A stretch of 64,000 nucleotides of DNA from CAYVRJ01 sp964453645 (lineage in GTDB: Bacteria > Bacillota > Clostridia > Christensenellales > JAWKQI01), in the NCBI GenBank assembly GCA_964453645.1, contig CAYVRJ010000005.1, positions 62,001 to 126,000 of the forward strand, in the 5' to 3' direction. Made by a program: the position numbers and the translations under genes. Shown one piece after another: positions 1-7,064 of this stretch (position 1 is the stretch's first letter; the number at the start of each line of letters is the position of its first letter). A model generated the notes under the pieces. That model was not told the origin of the DNA. It worked only from the letters and a program-made list of their open reading frames with translations, and made no database searches.

Positions 1-1312
1 CGTACCCCGTGTGATAGCCCGTCATTTCGTTGCCACCAACCTGCATGGCAAATTCCACACCGCCGTATTTCTCCGAAGCGTGTTTCACGCCCTTTGCTAA
101 ATCGGCATAGAACTCGTTCTCCTGCTTGGAAATGGCACGAATGGCCTTCCGGTAGTTGGCTGTATCCCCAAAGGTGAGGGGATATTTCACCTGCTCATCG
201 GTGACAAATCCACGCTTATACGCCTCTGTTGCCCAACCCAGCACCACGCCGGTGGACATGGCATCCATACCCGTCTCTTCCACTTCGTCGATGAGCTCTA
301 AAATCTCCCGAGAGGTCTTTACCCCAATAAAGCTGCCCAGGGCAAAGATTAACTCGTAGTCGTATCCCACGCTGATCGATTCGTATTCGTAACCGTCGTT
401 GTCGAACTCACGCCTAAACTGCCCGATGTGGATACAACCCACGGGACAGGATGTGCACGCAACTTTGCGAATGAGGTTTTGCTGGGCAAACTTTTCACCC
501 GAAATGTTCTCACCCTGCTCAAACACCGTCTGGCGTAAATTCTTGGTGGGCAGTGCACCCACGGCATTTAATGGCTCCACGTTGATGGGCGTGCCCAAAT
601 CGTGGTATTTTTCCATGAGCTCGGTGTCGGTACACTTTTTATAGATATCCTGATACACTTTCCAATAGGTTTTAAAGTCCTTAATGGGAATGGAGTTGGT
701 GCCAAACACCACAATGGCCTTTAATTTCTTTGCGCCAAGGCATGCCCCCAGCCCCAAGCGGCCGAAGTGGCGGTATGAATCCACGTTTACACAGGCATAG
801 GTGCAGCCGTTTTCCCCCGCAGGGCCGATGCGCAAGATGGAGCGCTTGCCCGAACCCGATTCTCTCTCCCGGATGATGCGTCCGATAACCGTGGAGGGTA
901 AGCCCCAAATGGCCCGTGCATCCTTAAAGGAAACGTCGTTGGACTTAATGGAGACATAGATGGGTTTCTTGGCCTTGCCGGTGATGACAATGGCGTCGTA
1001 TCCCGATTCCAGCATGGCAAAGGCCAGCCTTCCTCCGGCGTAACTCTCGCCCAGCTCCTTGGTGTGGGGGGAGTAGAACATAGCCACCGTTTTGGTGAGC
1101 ACGGGATAGACTGTGGACAGTGCGCCGATGGCAAAGACCACGGGTTGTTTGTCGTCCAGCGGGTCTAAGTCCGGGTGAAAGTTTTCTTCAAACAGCTTTG
1201 CCGCAATACCTACACCCCCCAGGTATTCCCGCAGATCCTCCCTTGTTTCCAAGCGAATCCGTTCGTTTGTTAAATCTAAATATAAAACACGGATAAAACT
1301 TTCGTTTATCAT
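1..1312 (-). CDS. aor: Aldehyde:ferredoxin oxidoreductase, C-terminus cut by window edge
   Basis: Tungsten/molybdopterin enzyme that oxidises aldehydes to acids and reduces ferredoxin in the cytoplasm. My translation of the minus strand from ATG 1312 reads MINESFIRVLYLDLTN and continues open for 437 codons to base 1; the family is about 600 residues, so the last quarter is missing. Family signs are the N-terminal strand pattern, the pterin-binding AGGRLAFAMLESGYDAIVIT region, the FGRLGLGACLGAKKLKAIVV region and a 4Fe-4S motif CTSCPVGC (C-x2-C-x3-C) near residue 282. The start overlaps the stop of the upstream polyferredoxin gene (ATGA) with a GGAGG about 7 bases before it, so the two are translationally coupled. 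The aldehyde substrate cannot be told from sequence. Confidence 0.93.
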   Translation of the reverse strand, partial: MINESFIRVLYLDLTNERIRLETREDLREYLGGVGIAAKLFEENFHPDLDPLDDKQPVVFAIGALSTVYPVLTKTVAMFYSPHTKELGESYAGGRLAFAMLESGYDAIVITGKAKKPIYVSIKSNDVSFKDARAIWGLPSTVIGRIIRERESGSGKRSILRIGPAGENGCTYACVNVDSYRHFGRLGLGACLGAKKLKAIVVFGTNSIPIKDFKTYWKVYQDIYKKCTDTELMEKYHDLGTPINVEPLNAVGALPTKNLRQTVFEQGENISGEKFAQQNLIRKVACTSCPVGCIHIGQFRREFDNDGYEYESISVGYDYELIFALGSFIGVKTSREILELIDEVEETGMDAMSTGVVLGWATEAYKRGFVTDEQVKYPLTFGDTANYRKAIRAISKQENEFYADLAKGVKHASEKYGGVEFAMQVGGNEMTGYHTGY

Positions 1313-1719
1313 GATTTTTCCTCCATTCTCAGGCACTCGTGGGGGCAATACTGGGCGCACATGCCGCAGTGTTTGCAAATGATGGGGGTTTTTTCGTTTT
1401 CGTCGAAGTTCACCGCTCCCACGATACAAGCTTCGGCACACTTTCTGCACCCAATACACTTGTCCTTTTTGAACAGCACGCCACCGCCGTTGCGCTGCTT
1501 GAGCGCACCTGTGGGGCAAACTTCCGCACACGCCCGCTCGTCGTTGCAGGCATGGCACACGATGGCAACGTAGTTGGACTCCATCCCCCCTGCTGTGCGC
1601 ACCTTAATGGCGCTCTTGTAGGTGGAGTGTTCCTTTTTGTTCACCGCAGCACAAACAAACATACAGGTGAAGCACCCAATACATTTGGTCATTCCGTCGG
1701 CACGGAGATTTTTTGGCAT
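1309..1719 (-). CDS. Four-cluster 4Fe-4S ferredoxin partner of AOR
   Basis: Electron-transfer protein of 136 residues with sixteen cysteines arranged as four clusters: C13/16/19/23, C55/58/64/68, C88/91/94/98 and C115/118/121/125. Motifs such as CIGCFTCMFVC and CIGCRKCAEAC are typical of HycB/CooF-like polyferredoxins. It overlaps the aldehyde oxidoreductase start by four bases and is probably the electron acceptor or shuttle for it, as in two-gene AOR operons known from Clostridia. No other oxidoreductase subunit is adjacent in the window. The partner assignment is inference from context; the iron-sulfur nature is seen directly. Confidence 0.9.
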   Translation of the reverse strand: MPKNLRADGMTKCIGCFTCMFVCAAVNKKEHSTYKSAIKVRTAGGMESNYVAIVCHACNDERACAEVCPTGALKQRNGGGVLFKKDKCIGCRKCAEACIVGAVNFDENEKTPIICKHCGMCAQYCPHECLRMEEKS

Positions 1720-1865
1720 AGTACACCTCTTTATGTATTGTGAATTTTATAACAATCTCATTCTATATTTATATATTAAAATCGTTAAAATGTCAAGATT
1801 AATTAGCGTTTTATGAAAATATTTCACACTCTTTCGCAAAACTTTCACATAAACTTTAATCATTT

Positions 1866-2108
1866 AAGGGGACTACTCGTCCCCTTTTTTTTCAGGGGCT
1901 ACTCGTCCCCTTCTTTTTTCAGGGGCTACTCGCCCCCGAACCCCTAGGCAGGGACTGAGTCCCTGCACCCCTTATATGGGGGTAATATATTAACAAATTA
2001 GCAAAGCGATAACTTTGCGTCAAAAAGTTTTTGGGGTTTCCAAAGGGGATTTTTTTCAAAAAGCCCCCTAAACGGGGTTTGGGGTGGAACCCCAATAAAA
2101 ATAAACCC
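1866..2108 (+). repeat. Composite intergenic repeat, copy 1
   Basis: The 389-base gap between the PG-binding gene and the ferredoxin gene holds no gene. Its left part has three 27-bp tandem units starting at 1868, 1895 and 1922, each a GGGG-x-CTACTCG-CCCC hairpin followed by a T-tract. The right part has the shared module AGCAAAGCGATAACTTTGCG, then TCAAAAAGTTTTTGGGGTTT, a CCAAAGGGG hairpin and GGGGTTTGGGGTGGAACCCC. The same modules recur in copies 2 to 8. Confidence 0.85.
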
Positions 2109-2912
2109 CTACTTCCCCGCAGCTCTCTTCACCATCTCAGCATGTTCCTCGTCGGGTAAATCCAGCACATGGGAGAGGGACCCGGTAAAATATAAACACG
2201 TCTGGGCATTTTGTTCCCCGTGCAGCCAGCCAAACAAAGAACCAGCATACACCACATCCTTAATCTTAGCCAACACCGCACGCTTCTCAAAATTCCGCTT
2301 GCCCCCAAATGCCTTTTCAAAATTCGTCTTGTCCGTATCACTCTTGGGCGTGACTTCCCCATGGTTTTGTCCACCTAAAAACTTCATGTCAAATTGAATG
2401 TTCGAGTTTAGATCCGTAATTTCAATGATGTCCCCGCTCTTTAAAGAGGGCAGTACATCCTCAAACCAATCCCCCGCCTCACCATAGGCCGCAGGTTTAC
2501 CCTTGGCTGCAGGCCCCGAGGTGTTGGTTAGGTTGGGTGCAATCTTTGCCCGCACTAAGCCGTTTTCAAAAAGTTTGTTAAAGGAGGTCTCCCCAATCGT
2601 ACCGTCGATGGTGAGGGAATTGTTGGTTTGAAAGGCAATCACCGCATCCCGAGACATTTGGCCAAACTGCCCCGTGGCCCGATAACACAAATACCCAAGC
2701 TCACTCAAGCGAATCTGCACTCGGGCAACTTCTCCCCCCGCACTTTGCAGACGAATCACTTGAAAAACCTCTTCCTCGTCTGTTGGGTCATCACCAGGTG
2801 TTTCAGGGGTCGTCGTGGCTGCCGGGTCGTCGGGTGCTGCAAAGACAGTAACCGTGAACATGGTCAAACACAGCAATAAAGTGATGAAGATTTTAATAAA
2901 CGAAGCCTTCAT
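2109..2912 (-). CDS. Secreted peptidoglycan-binding protein
   Basis: A 267-residue exported protein. Residues 1-25 form a signal peptide ending at a likely cleavage after VFA. A Pro/Thr/Asp-rich linker follows, then a PG_binding_1 domain (about residues 57-115, AGGEVARVQIRLSELGYL and DGTIGETSFNKLF). The C-terminal half (about 145-265) resembles a domain I recall from clostridial PG-binding proteins, with a GGxxHxEVTPxSxTD pattern (GGQNHGEVTPKSDTD), an aromatic/Arg stretch and GWLHGEQ; its function is not known to me. The start overlaps the upstream XRE gene by four bases. Cell-wall location is inferred from the domain. Possible role: wall hydrolase or germination-type factor, unproven. Confidence 0.75.
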   Translation of the reverse strand: MKASFIKIFITLLLCLTMFTVTVFAAPDDPAATTTPETPGDDPTDEEEVFQVIRLQSAGGEVARVQIRLSELGYLCYRATGQFGQMSRDAVIAFQTNNSLTIDGTIGETSFNKLFENGLVRAKIAPNLTNTSGPAAKGKPAAYGEAGDWFEDVLPSLKSGDIIEITDLNSNIQFDMKFLGGQNHGEVTPKSDTDKTNFEKAFGGKRNFEKRAVLAKIKDVVYAGSLFGWLHGEQNAQTCLYFTGSLSHVLDLPDEEHAEMVKRAAGK

Positions 2913-3115
2913 TCTTCCTCCACAATAAATAACTCGTCCGGCGTGATGTTGAGGGCCTTACACAGCTTCTCAATGGTGGATAGCCGAACTGCAATTTTTC
3001 GGTCTGAAACCAGTATGTTCAGTTTGTCCATTTCCAAACCTGTCAATTCGTGCAGTACATTTAGCCCCATGCCCCGCTCCTGCAAGAGATTCGTTAAATT
3101 CAATTTTACACTCAT
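2909..3115 (-). CDS. Small XRE-family regulator (YozG-like)
   Basis: A 68-residue protein made of a single Cro/C1 helix-turn-helix (GLNVLHELTGLEMDKLNILV, then IEKLCKALNITPDELF). Proteins of this size and type are usually paired with a DUF2975 membrane protein, as in B. subtilis YozG-YoaS, and the DUF2975 gene lies two bases upstream here. It probably controls that pair or its operon. DNA binding is a family property; the target is unknown. Confidence 0.85.
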   Translation of the reverse strand: MSVKLNLTNLLQERGMGLNVLHELTGLEMDKLNILVSDRKIAVRLSTIEKLCKALNITPDELFIVEEE

Positions 3116-3117
3116 GT

Positions 3118-3582
3118 TTAAATCACCAAACTGTTTTGCTCGTCTAGGTCCGTCCCCACCTTCATCACTTTAGAGAAGATGCGGCTAATGGCAAAGGTAC
3201 TCAGGGAAAATAGTGAAAAGATTAGTGTTGTGACTGAAAAGTCAACTAAACATTTTGCAGCTAATAAAATTGCAAGTCCCAGCGCTAGCAGGGAGATGCG
3301 TTTTAAATGTATAGCGTTGGCAGGGGCAAAATATTTGCCGTCCTTAAAGAGAATAAATACTTTGCGAAGTTCGTTGAGGGCCAGCCAAACGGTGATAAAC
3401 CCCGCTTCCAATCCAATGAGGGACAGGGTGTACAAATTGCCGAAGTAAAAAATATTAAATACCGAACTGGGCACCATGCGAAATATAAATGGCGTAGCAA
3501 TGATGACAAAGATGCCAAGAAGTAAAACGACTCCGATTATGTGTACACAGGCTGACGTAAAAGACTTCAACTCACTCTCCAA
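3118..3582 (-). CDS. DUF2975 membrane protein
   Basis: A 154-residue protein with four predicted membrane helices (about residues 10-33, 48-70, 93-110 and 115-135) and a central FKDGKYFAPANAIHLKRIS loop typical of DUF2975. Its function is unknown. It overlaps the end of the YjbQ gene by 11 bases and is followed by the small XRE regulator, the usual pairing for this family, which suggests a membrane-linked regulatory module. Confidence 0.8.
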   Translation of the reverse strand: MESELKSFTSACVHIIGVVLLLGIFVIIATPFIFRMVPSSVFNIFYFGNLYTLSLIGLEAGFITVWLALNELRKVFILFKDGKYFAPANAIHLKRISLLALGLAILLAAKCLVDFSVTTLIFSLFSLSTFAISRIFSKVMKVGTDLDEQNSLVI

Positions 3583-3988
3583 TGATTTTAATTAATACTT
3601 TTTTGGTGCGCTTGCCGTCGAACTCGGCATAGAAAATTTGTTCCCACGTGCCGAAGTCCAGGGCACCCTCGGTGATGGCCACCACCACTTCTCGGCCCAT
3701 GACACTGCGCTTTAGGTGCGCGTCTGCGTTGTCCTCAAAGCCGTTGTGGGCGTATTGGGCGTGGGGCTTTTCGGGCGCAAGCTTTTCCAGCCACTTTTCC
3801 AGATCGGCGTGTAACCCCGACTCGTCGTCGTTGATAAACACCGAAGCAGTGATATTCATGGCGTTCACCAACACAAGCCCTTCCCTCACACCGCTTGCCC
3901 GAAGGGCCTCCATCACTTTAGGCGTAATGTTCACAAATGCACGGCGGTGGGGAACGTTAAATTCAAGAACTAAGCGATAACTCTTCAT
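3572..3988 (-). CDS. yjbQ: YjbQ/UPF0047 family protein
   Basis: A 138-residue full-length member of the YjbQ family, described as having weak thiamine-phosphate synthase activity. The conserved signature is present: DNADAHLKRSVMGREVVVAI, then GALDFGTWEQIFYAEFDG and the terminal VLIKIIGE. His and Asp residues in DNADAHLKR and the upstream HNGFED probably bind the ligand. The start overlaps the stop of the upstream XRE gene (ATGA). No thiamine gene is nearby, so its physiological role is open. Confidence 0.9.
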   Translation of the reverse strand: MKSYRLVLEFNVPHRRAFVNITPKVMEALRASGVREGLVLVNAMNITASVFINDDESGLHADLEKWLEKLAPEKPHAQYAHNGFEDNADAHLKRSVMGREVVVAITEGALDFGTWEQIFYAEFDGKRTKKVLIKIIGE

Positions 3989-4335
3989 TTGGATTTCCTT
4001 TCCGCTTCCGCTTTTGCCAGACGCATTTTTTGCTCTGCAAACAACAGATTCGATATCGCCATGATATTTGAAATATCTTGATCATCCAGAGCATTCACGT
4101 CTCCGGGATCGTTTTTAAGGGTGTTATTCGCCCTGTTGGGATCTTCGTTAATGGCAAAGTTTAAGAGATCCATAATGCTTAAATCCAAACCACCTGCAAT
4201 CGCACTCAGCGTTTCAAACGTCGGACTTTTTTTGCCCGCTTCGATGTAGGACAGGGTGGATTGTGCAACCTGCGCCTTCTCAGCCAACGTTTGTTGACTC
4301 ATCTTTTTGAGCTCGCGAAGATGCTTTACCGACAT
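3985..4335 (-). CDS. XRE-family transcriptional regulator
   Basis: A 116-residue protein with a Cro/C1 helix-turn-helix at residues 1-58 (LAEKAQVAQSTLSYIEAGKK is the recognition region) and a charged, partly helical tail. It heads the leftward operon with yjbQ, DUF2975, XRE and the PG-binding gene. A divergent sigma-A-like promoter pair lies upstream at 4396-4466, so it may repress itself and the plus-strand zinc-ribbon gene. There is no strong ribosome-binding site directly before ATG 4335, and an in-frame stop lies three codons upstream of ATT 4341. Confidence 0.85.
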   Translation of the reverse strand: MSVKHLRELKKMSQQTLAEKAQVAQSTLSYIEAGKKSPTFETLSAIAGGLDLSIMDLLNFAINEDPNRANNTLKNDPGDVNALDDQDISNIMAISNLLFAEQKMRLAKAEAERKSK

Positions 4336-4395
4336 GCCAATGTTTAAGTTATTAATAAGTATGCCCCCTCTCTGTATTGACTCGTATCCTAGTTA

Positions 4396-4425
4396 ATTAT
4401 ACCATGCAAATATTCGCAAGGACAA
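4396..4425 (-). promoter_or_regulatory. Sigma-A-type promoter of the leftward regulator operon
   Basis: On the minus strand TTGTCC (4425-4420) is followed after 18 bases by a perfect TATAAT (4401-4396), about 60 bases before ATG 4335. It is divergent from the promoter at 4438-4466. Confidence 0.6.
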
Positions 4426-4437
4426 TCAAAATAGTGA

Positions 4438-4466
4438 TTGACTAACACTTCTTTTAGTAGTAAAAT
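4438..4466 (+). promoter_or_regulatory. Sigma-A-type promoter for the zinc-ribbon gene
   Basis: TTGACT (4438-4443), a 17-base spacer and TAAAAT (4461-4466). The predicted transcript starts near 4473, just before ATG 4502. Confidence 0.75.
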
Positions 4467-4501
4467 ACTAGCATACAGTGATAATTGTGAGGAAATACCA
4501 C

Positions 4502-4675
4502 ATGAAACCGCAAAATAACCCAGAATGTGCCTTGTGCGGTTCCCTCATCTTTCACGGGGACAGGGTGTATACCGTGGGGGAGGGGGCGTATGTGCACGAG
4601 GAGTGCATCACCGATTATATTTACTTCAATTTAAGGGAATTCAACTTGTATTTACACATCTTTGAAGAAGGGTAA
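4502..4675 (+). CDS. Small zinc-binding protein, function unknown
   Basis: A 57-residue protein with one possible metal site: CALCG (C-x2-C) near the N-terminus and HEEC (H-x2-C) about 25 residues on, a treble-clef or LIM-like half. I chose ATG 4502 rather than upstream GTG codons because GAGG sits nine bases before it and the predicted transcription start is at about 4473. It is followed by a small HTH gene; both resemble short phage- or plasmid-type accessory proteins. I do not recognise a named family. Confidence 0.65.
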   Translation: MKPQNNPECALCGSLIFHGDRVYTVGEGAYVHEECITDYIYFNLREFNLYLHIFEEG

Positions 4676-4747
4676 TCAAAGAAGGAAATTTAAAATTCCA
4701 CCCTTGGAGTTTTAATGATGAAATAAAATATGAGGAGAATGATACAA

Positions 4748-5053
4748 ATGGAAAAGAATTTCAAGAAAGAGTATGCTTTATTTTTATTAAAAAACCTTTC
4801 CCATCTCCAGGAGCGTACGGGGAAAAGCGAGGTGTTTAACGGGTTGTGGAAGGATTGTCAGCAGGCGATTTCGGGGCTTGAAAGGTTGGATCCGTTTACG
4901 AAGGATGTGATTGGGGATGTTTTTTTTGAACACAAGACGTGGCAGGAAGTGATGGACAAGCGCTACATCAGCCACACCACCATTGCCCGGTGCCGCAAGA
5001 AGGCTTTGAGTGCGGTGATTTATGCGTTGGAGAGCAGCAATCGAGCGGTATAG
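4748..5053 (+). CDS. Small sigma-region-4-like HTH protein
   Basis: A 101-residue basic protein. The C-terminal half (WQEVMDKRYISHTTIARCRK) looks like the helix-turn-helix of sigma-70 region 4 or of ArpU/DUF1492-type late phage regulators. ATG 4748 is chosen because AGGAG (4733-4737) lies ten bases upstream; earlier ATGs at 4730 and 4739 are too close to or inside that site. It is 72 bases after the zinc-ribbon gene and probably shares its promoter. Its targets are unknown. Confidence 0.65.
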   Translation: MEKNFKKEYALFLLKNLSHLQERTGKSEVFNGLWKDCQQAISGLERLDPFTKDVIGDVFFEHKTWQEVMDKRYISHTTIARCRKKALSAVIYALESSNRAV

Positions 5054-5062
5054 GGCGTATTT

Positions 5063-5428
5063 TTAAAGTGATCGAATGGTTGCACCAAAGGGCAGGAGGG
5101 CAAGCTTTGCAAATTTAAAGTATTGCAGGCCAAAGGGAATGCCGATGATGGTGACGCAAAAGACAAGGCCCAGTGCGGCAAAGAAGATAGCCAGATAGAA
5201 GCCGCTGAGCAGGAGCCACAGGATGTTGAGGACGGCGGAGCCAACCCCCGGGGCGTAGGTAATTTCCTTGCCGAAGGGGAAGAAGGATAGTTTTGCAAAT
5301 TTAAAGCACTGGATGCCCCAGGGTATACCGATAATGGTAATGCACCAGAGCACCCCATCTAAAAACCAGACCAGTCCGGCGATGAGGCCACCCAAGACAA
5401 ACCACAGAATGTTTCCTATTACTTTCAT
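5063..5428 (-). CDS. YccF-family inner membrane protein
   Basis: A 121-residue membrane protein with the YccF double repeat: two copies of a C-x-TIIGIP-x-G-x-Q-x-FKFAKL motif (GIPWGIQCFKFAKL and GIPFGLQYFKFAKL), each ending in a PFG turn, and about three to four hydrophobic helices. Function is unknown. ATG 5428 is chosen because upstream codons run into the intergenic repeat. The ribosome-binding site is weak. The 3' end converges on the HTH gene with a nine-base gap. Confidence 0.85.
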   Translation of the reverse strand: MKVIGNILWFVLGGLIAGLVWFLDGVLWCITIIGIPWGIQCFKFAKLSFFPFGKEITYAPGVGSAVLNILWLLLSGFYLAIFFAALGLVFCVTIIGIPFGLQYFKFAKLALLPFGATIRSL

Positions 5429-5455
5429 ATTTAATTCTCTATATGCCTTTATGTT

Positions 5456-5625
5456 TTTTCTTGGGGTTTCACCCCAAACCTCAAAAACTTTTTGTTTATT
5501 TTTTATATTTTTCCCCCAGCAAATGCGCAAGCATTTGCGATAAGAGGGGTCAAGGGGGAATCATTCCCCCTTGTGGGCGTGGGCAAAGCCCACAAAACAA
5601 GTTGGGGACGAGCAGTCCCCTTTAA
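5456..5625 (-). repeat. Composite intergenic repeat, copy 2
   Basis: Opposite orientation to copy 1. It holds AAAAACTTTTTG, the hairpin GCAAATGCGCAAGCATTTGC (5519-5538), AGAGGGGTCAAGGGGG with a GGGGGAATCATTCCCCC hairpin, GTGGGCGTGGGCAAAGCCCAC, and one GGGGACGAGCAGTCCCC hairpin like the tandem units of copy 1. It fills the gap between yccF and the PpiC gene. Confidence 0.85.
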
Positions 5626-5632
5626 AAAATAT

Positions 5633-6796
5633 CTACAGCTTCTCGATATTCATTGTGGCCTTCCAACCGGCAATGGTCTCGTTAATCAGTTCGTTCTTCA
5701 GCTCGTTCTCGGCTGCTGTCTTAAAATCATCGCTCATGGTGGCAAGCGTCGTGTTCGTTGGCACCGATACGCACTTTAAAATGTGATATCCGTACAGTGT
5801 GGCCACCGGTTCGGATAGTTCACCCACCTGCTTGAGCTTGAGTGCCGCATCCCGAAACTCTTCCATCAAACCGCTTGAGCCGGGAATCACCAAATAACCC
5901 GTGGTTTTGTAGGGCTCGGCAGTCATACCTTCGTCCTGCCCAAACTCTGCAATCAGCGCTTCAAAATCTTCTCCGGCAATGGCCTTTGCATAAATCGAAT
6001 CCACTTGAGGTTTAATCTTTTCAAGCTCGGGAGCAATTTGCAGCATCCCCTTTGCCTTGTCCTCCTGATAGGCCCCGCTGGCTTCCTGCACCTTTTCATC
6101 GGGAATTTTGACAAGTACGTGTTTTACATACACAGAGCCCGTTGGGTAATACACCTGCGTTCCGTTAGAATCGTATTGGGAGAGCGCATCGTTGTTTGCT
6201 TCGTATGCGGCCTTTTGCTCTTCAATTTGCTTGTTGAGATAGGTCGTAAGGTCTGCATCTGATGCAGCGTACCCGTTTAAGGCAAAATCAATGGCAGCTT
6301 GGCTCTTGGAGGCATCTACTAAACTTTTTACAAAGTTGTTTCTGGTCAGCCCAAAGTACATGAGCTGGGAGTTCACCAGTTCGTCCACTCGTTTGTCCAA
6401 GTTGAGGTTTGCATCTGTTTTTTTCTGATCCAGAGCGATTTCCCTGGCCTTGTCTTCCAGGCCGGATAATTGCGTTTTTGCATCTGCTTCGGTTTTTGCC
6501 AGTTCTTCGGCAGTGGGCATTTTTGCACCCAGTTCTGTGGCCTTCATCACCAGCACCTTTTGATCGATTAAGGAATCAATGGCCTGTTGTTTTAGGCTGG
6601 CAACAACAGTTTCGTTTTTTAGAAACTCTTCTTTGGTGATACCCTGTTGGGCGTACATACTTGCACTTGCATCGATGAGTGCGTCCACTTCGGATTGATA
6701 GATGGGTTCGCCGTTTACTTTTGCAACGACGGCATCGGAACTACAGCCGGTGAACAGCACTGCTGCTAGTATGAGAAACGTTAGAATCTTTTTCAC
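5633..6796 (-). CDS. PpiC/SurA-type peptidyl-prolyl isomerase lipoprotein
   Basis: A 387-residue extracytoplasmic foldase. The N-terminus is a lipoprotein signal with lipobox LFTGC (lipid-attached Cys18). A SurA-like N-terminal helical region (about 20-210) is followed by a parvulin-type rotamase domain (about 220-355, with YVKHVLVKI, FGQDEGM and YGYHILKC). It resembles PrsA, anchored to the outer face of the membrane to fold secreted proteins. The start is GTG 6796 with AGGGG seven bases upstream. It is flanked on both sides by the composite repeat. Confidence 0.9.
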   Translation of the reverse strand: MKKILTFLILAAVLFTGCSSDAVVAKVNGEPIYQSEVDALIDASASMYAQQGITKEEFLKNETVVASLKQQAIDSLIDQKVLVMKATELGAKMPTAEELAKTEADAKTQLSGLEDKAREIALDQKKTDANLNLDKRVDELVNSQLMYFGLTRNNFVKSLVDASKSQAAIDFALNGYAASDADLTTYLNKQIEEQKAAYEANNDALSQYDSNGTQVYYPTGSVYVKHVLVKIPDEKVQEASGAYQEDKAKGMLQIAPELEKIKPQVDSIYAKAIAGEDFEALIAEFGQDEGMTAEPYKTTGYLVIPGSSGLMEEFRDAALKLKQVGELSEPVATLYGYHILKCVSVPTNTTLATMSDDFKTAAENELKNELINETIAGWKATMNIEKL

Positions 6797-6850
6797 TTTA
6801 TATCCCCTTATATTTATTAGAAACGTTGTTATAGGGTGGGTTGCACTTTG

Positions 6851-7045
6851 TTTAGGGGTATTTTTGTAAAAATACCCCTAAAACCCCAAAAACTTTTTGT
6901 CGCAAAGCTACGCTTTGCTAACATGTTATAATACAACCCTGCAAATGCGTGAGCATTTGCACAAGAGGGGTCAAGGGGGAATCATTCCCCCTTGCGGGCG
7001 TGGGCAGCGCCCACAAAAACGGGGTATGGGGTGGAACCCCACATT
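6851..7045 (-). repeat. Composite intergenic repeat, copy 3
   Basis: A nearly full-length copy in minus orientation: TTTAGGGGTATTTTTG hairpin with its complement, AAAAACTTTTTGTCGCAAAG, GCAAAGCTACGCTTTGC, GCAAATGCGTGAGCATTTGC, AGGGGTCAAGGGGG with a GGGGGAATCATTCCCCC hairpin, GGGCGTGGGCAGCGCCC and GGGGTATGGGGTGGAACCCC. It fills most of the 268-base gap between the PpiC start and the mfd stop. Confidence 0.88.
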
Positions 7046-7064
7046 AAAAAACTTTACCCTCGGA

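Noticed and set aside
1868..1948. Tandem units considered as a CRISPR array
   Set aside because: Units are contiguous 27-bp hairpins with T-tracts and no variable spacers; no cas genes are in the window.
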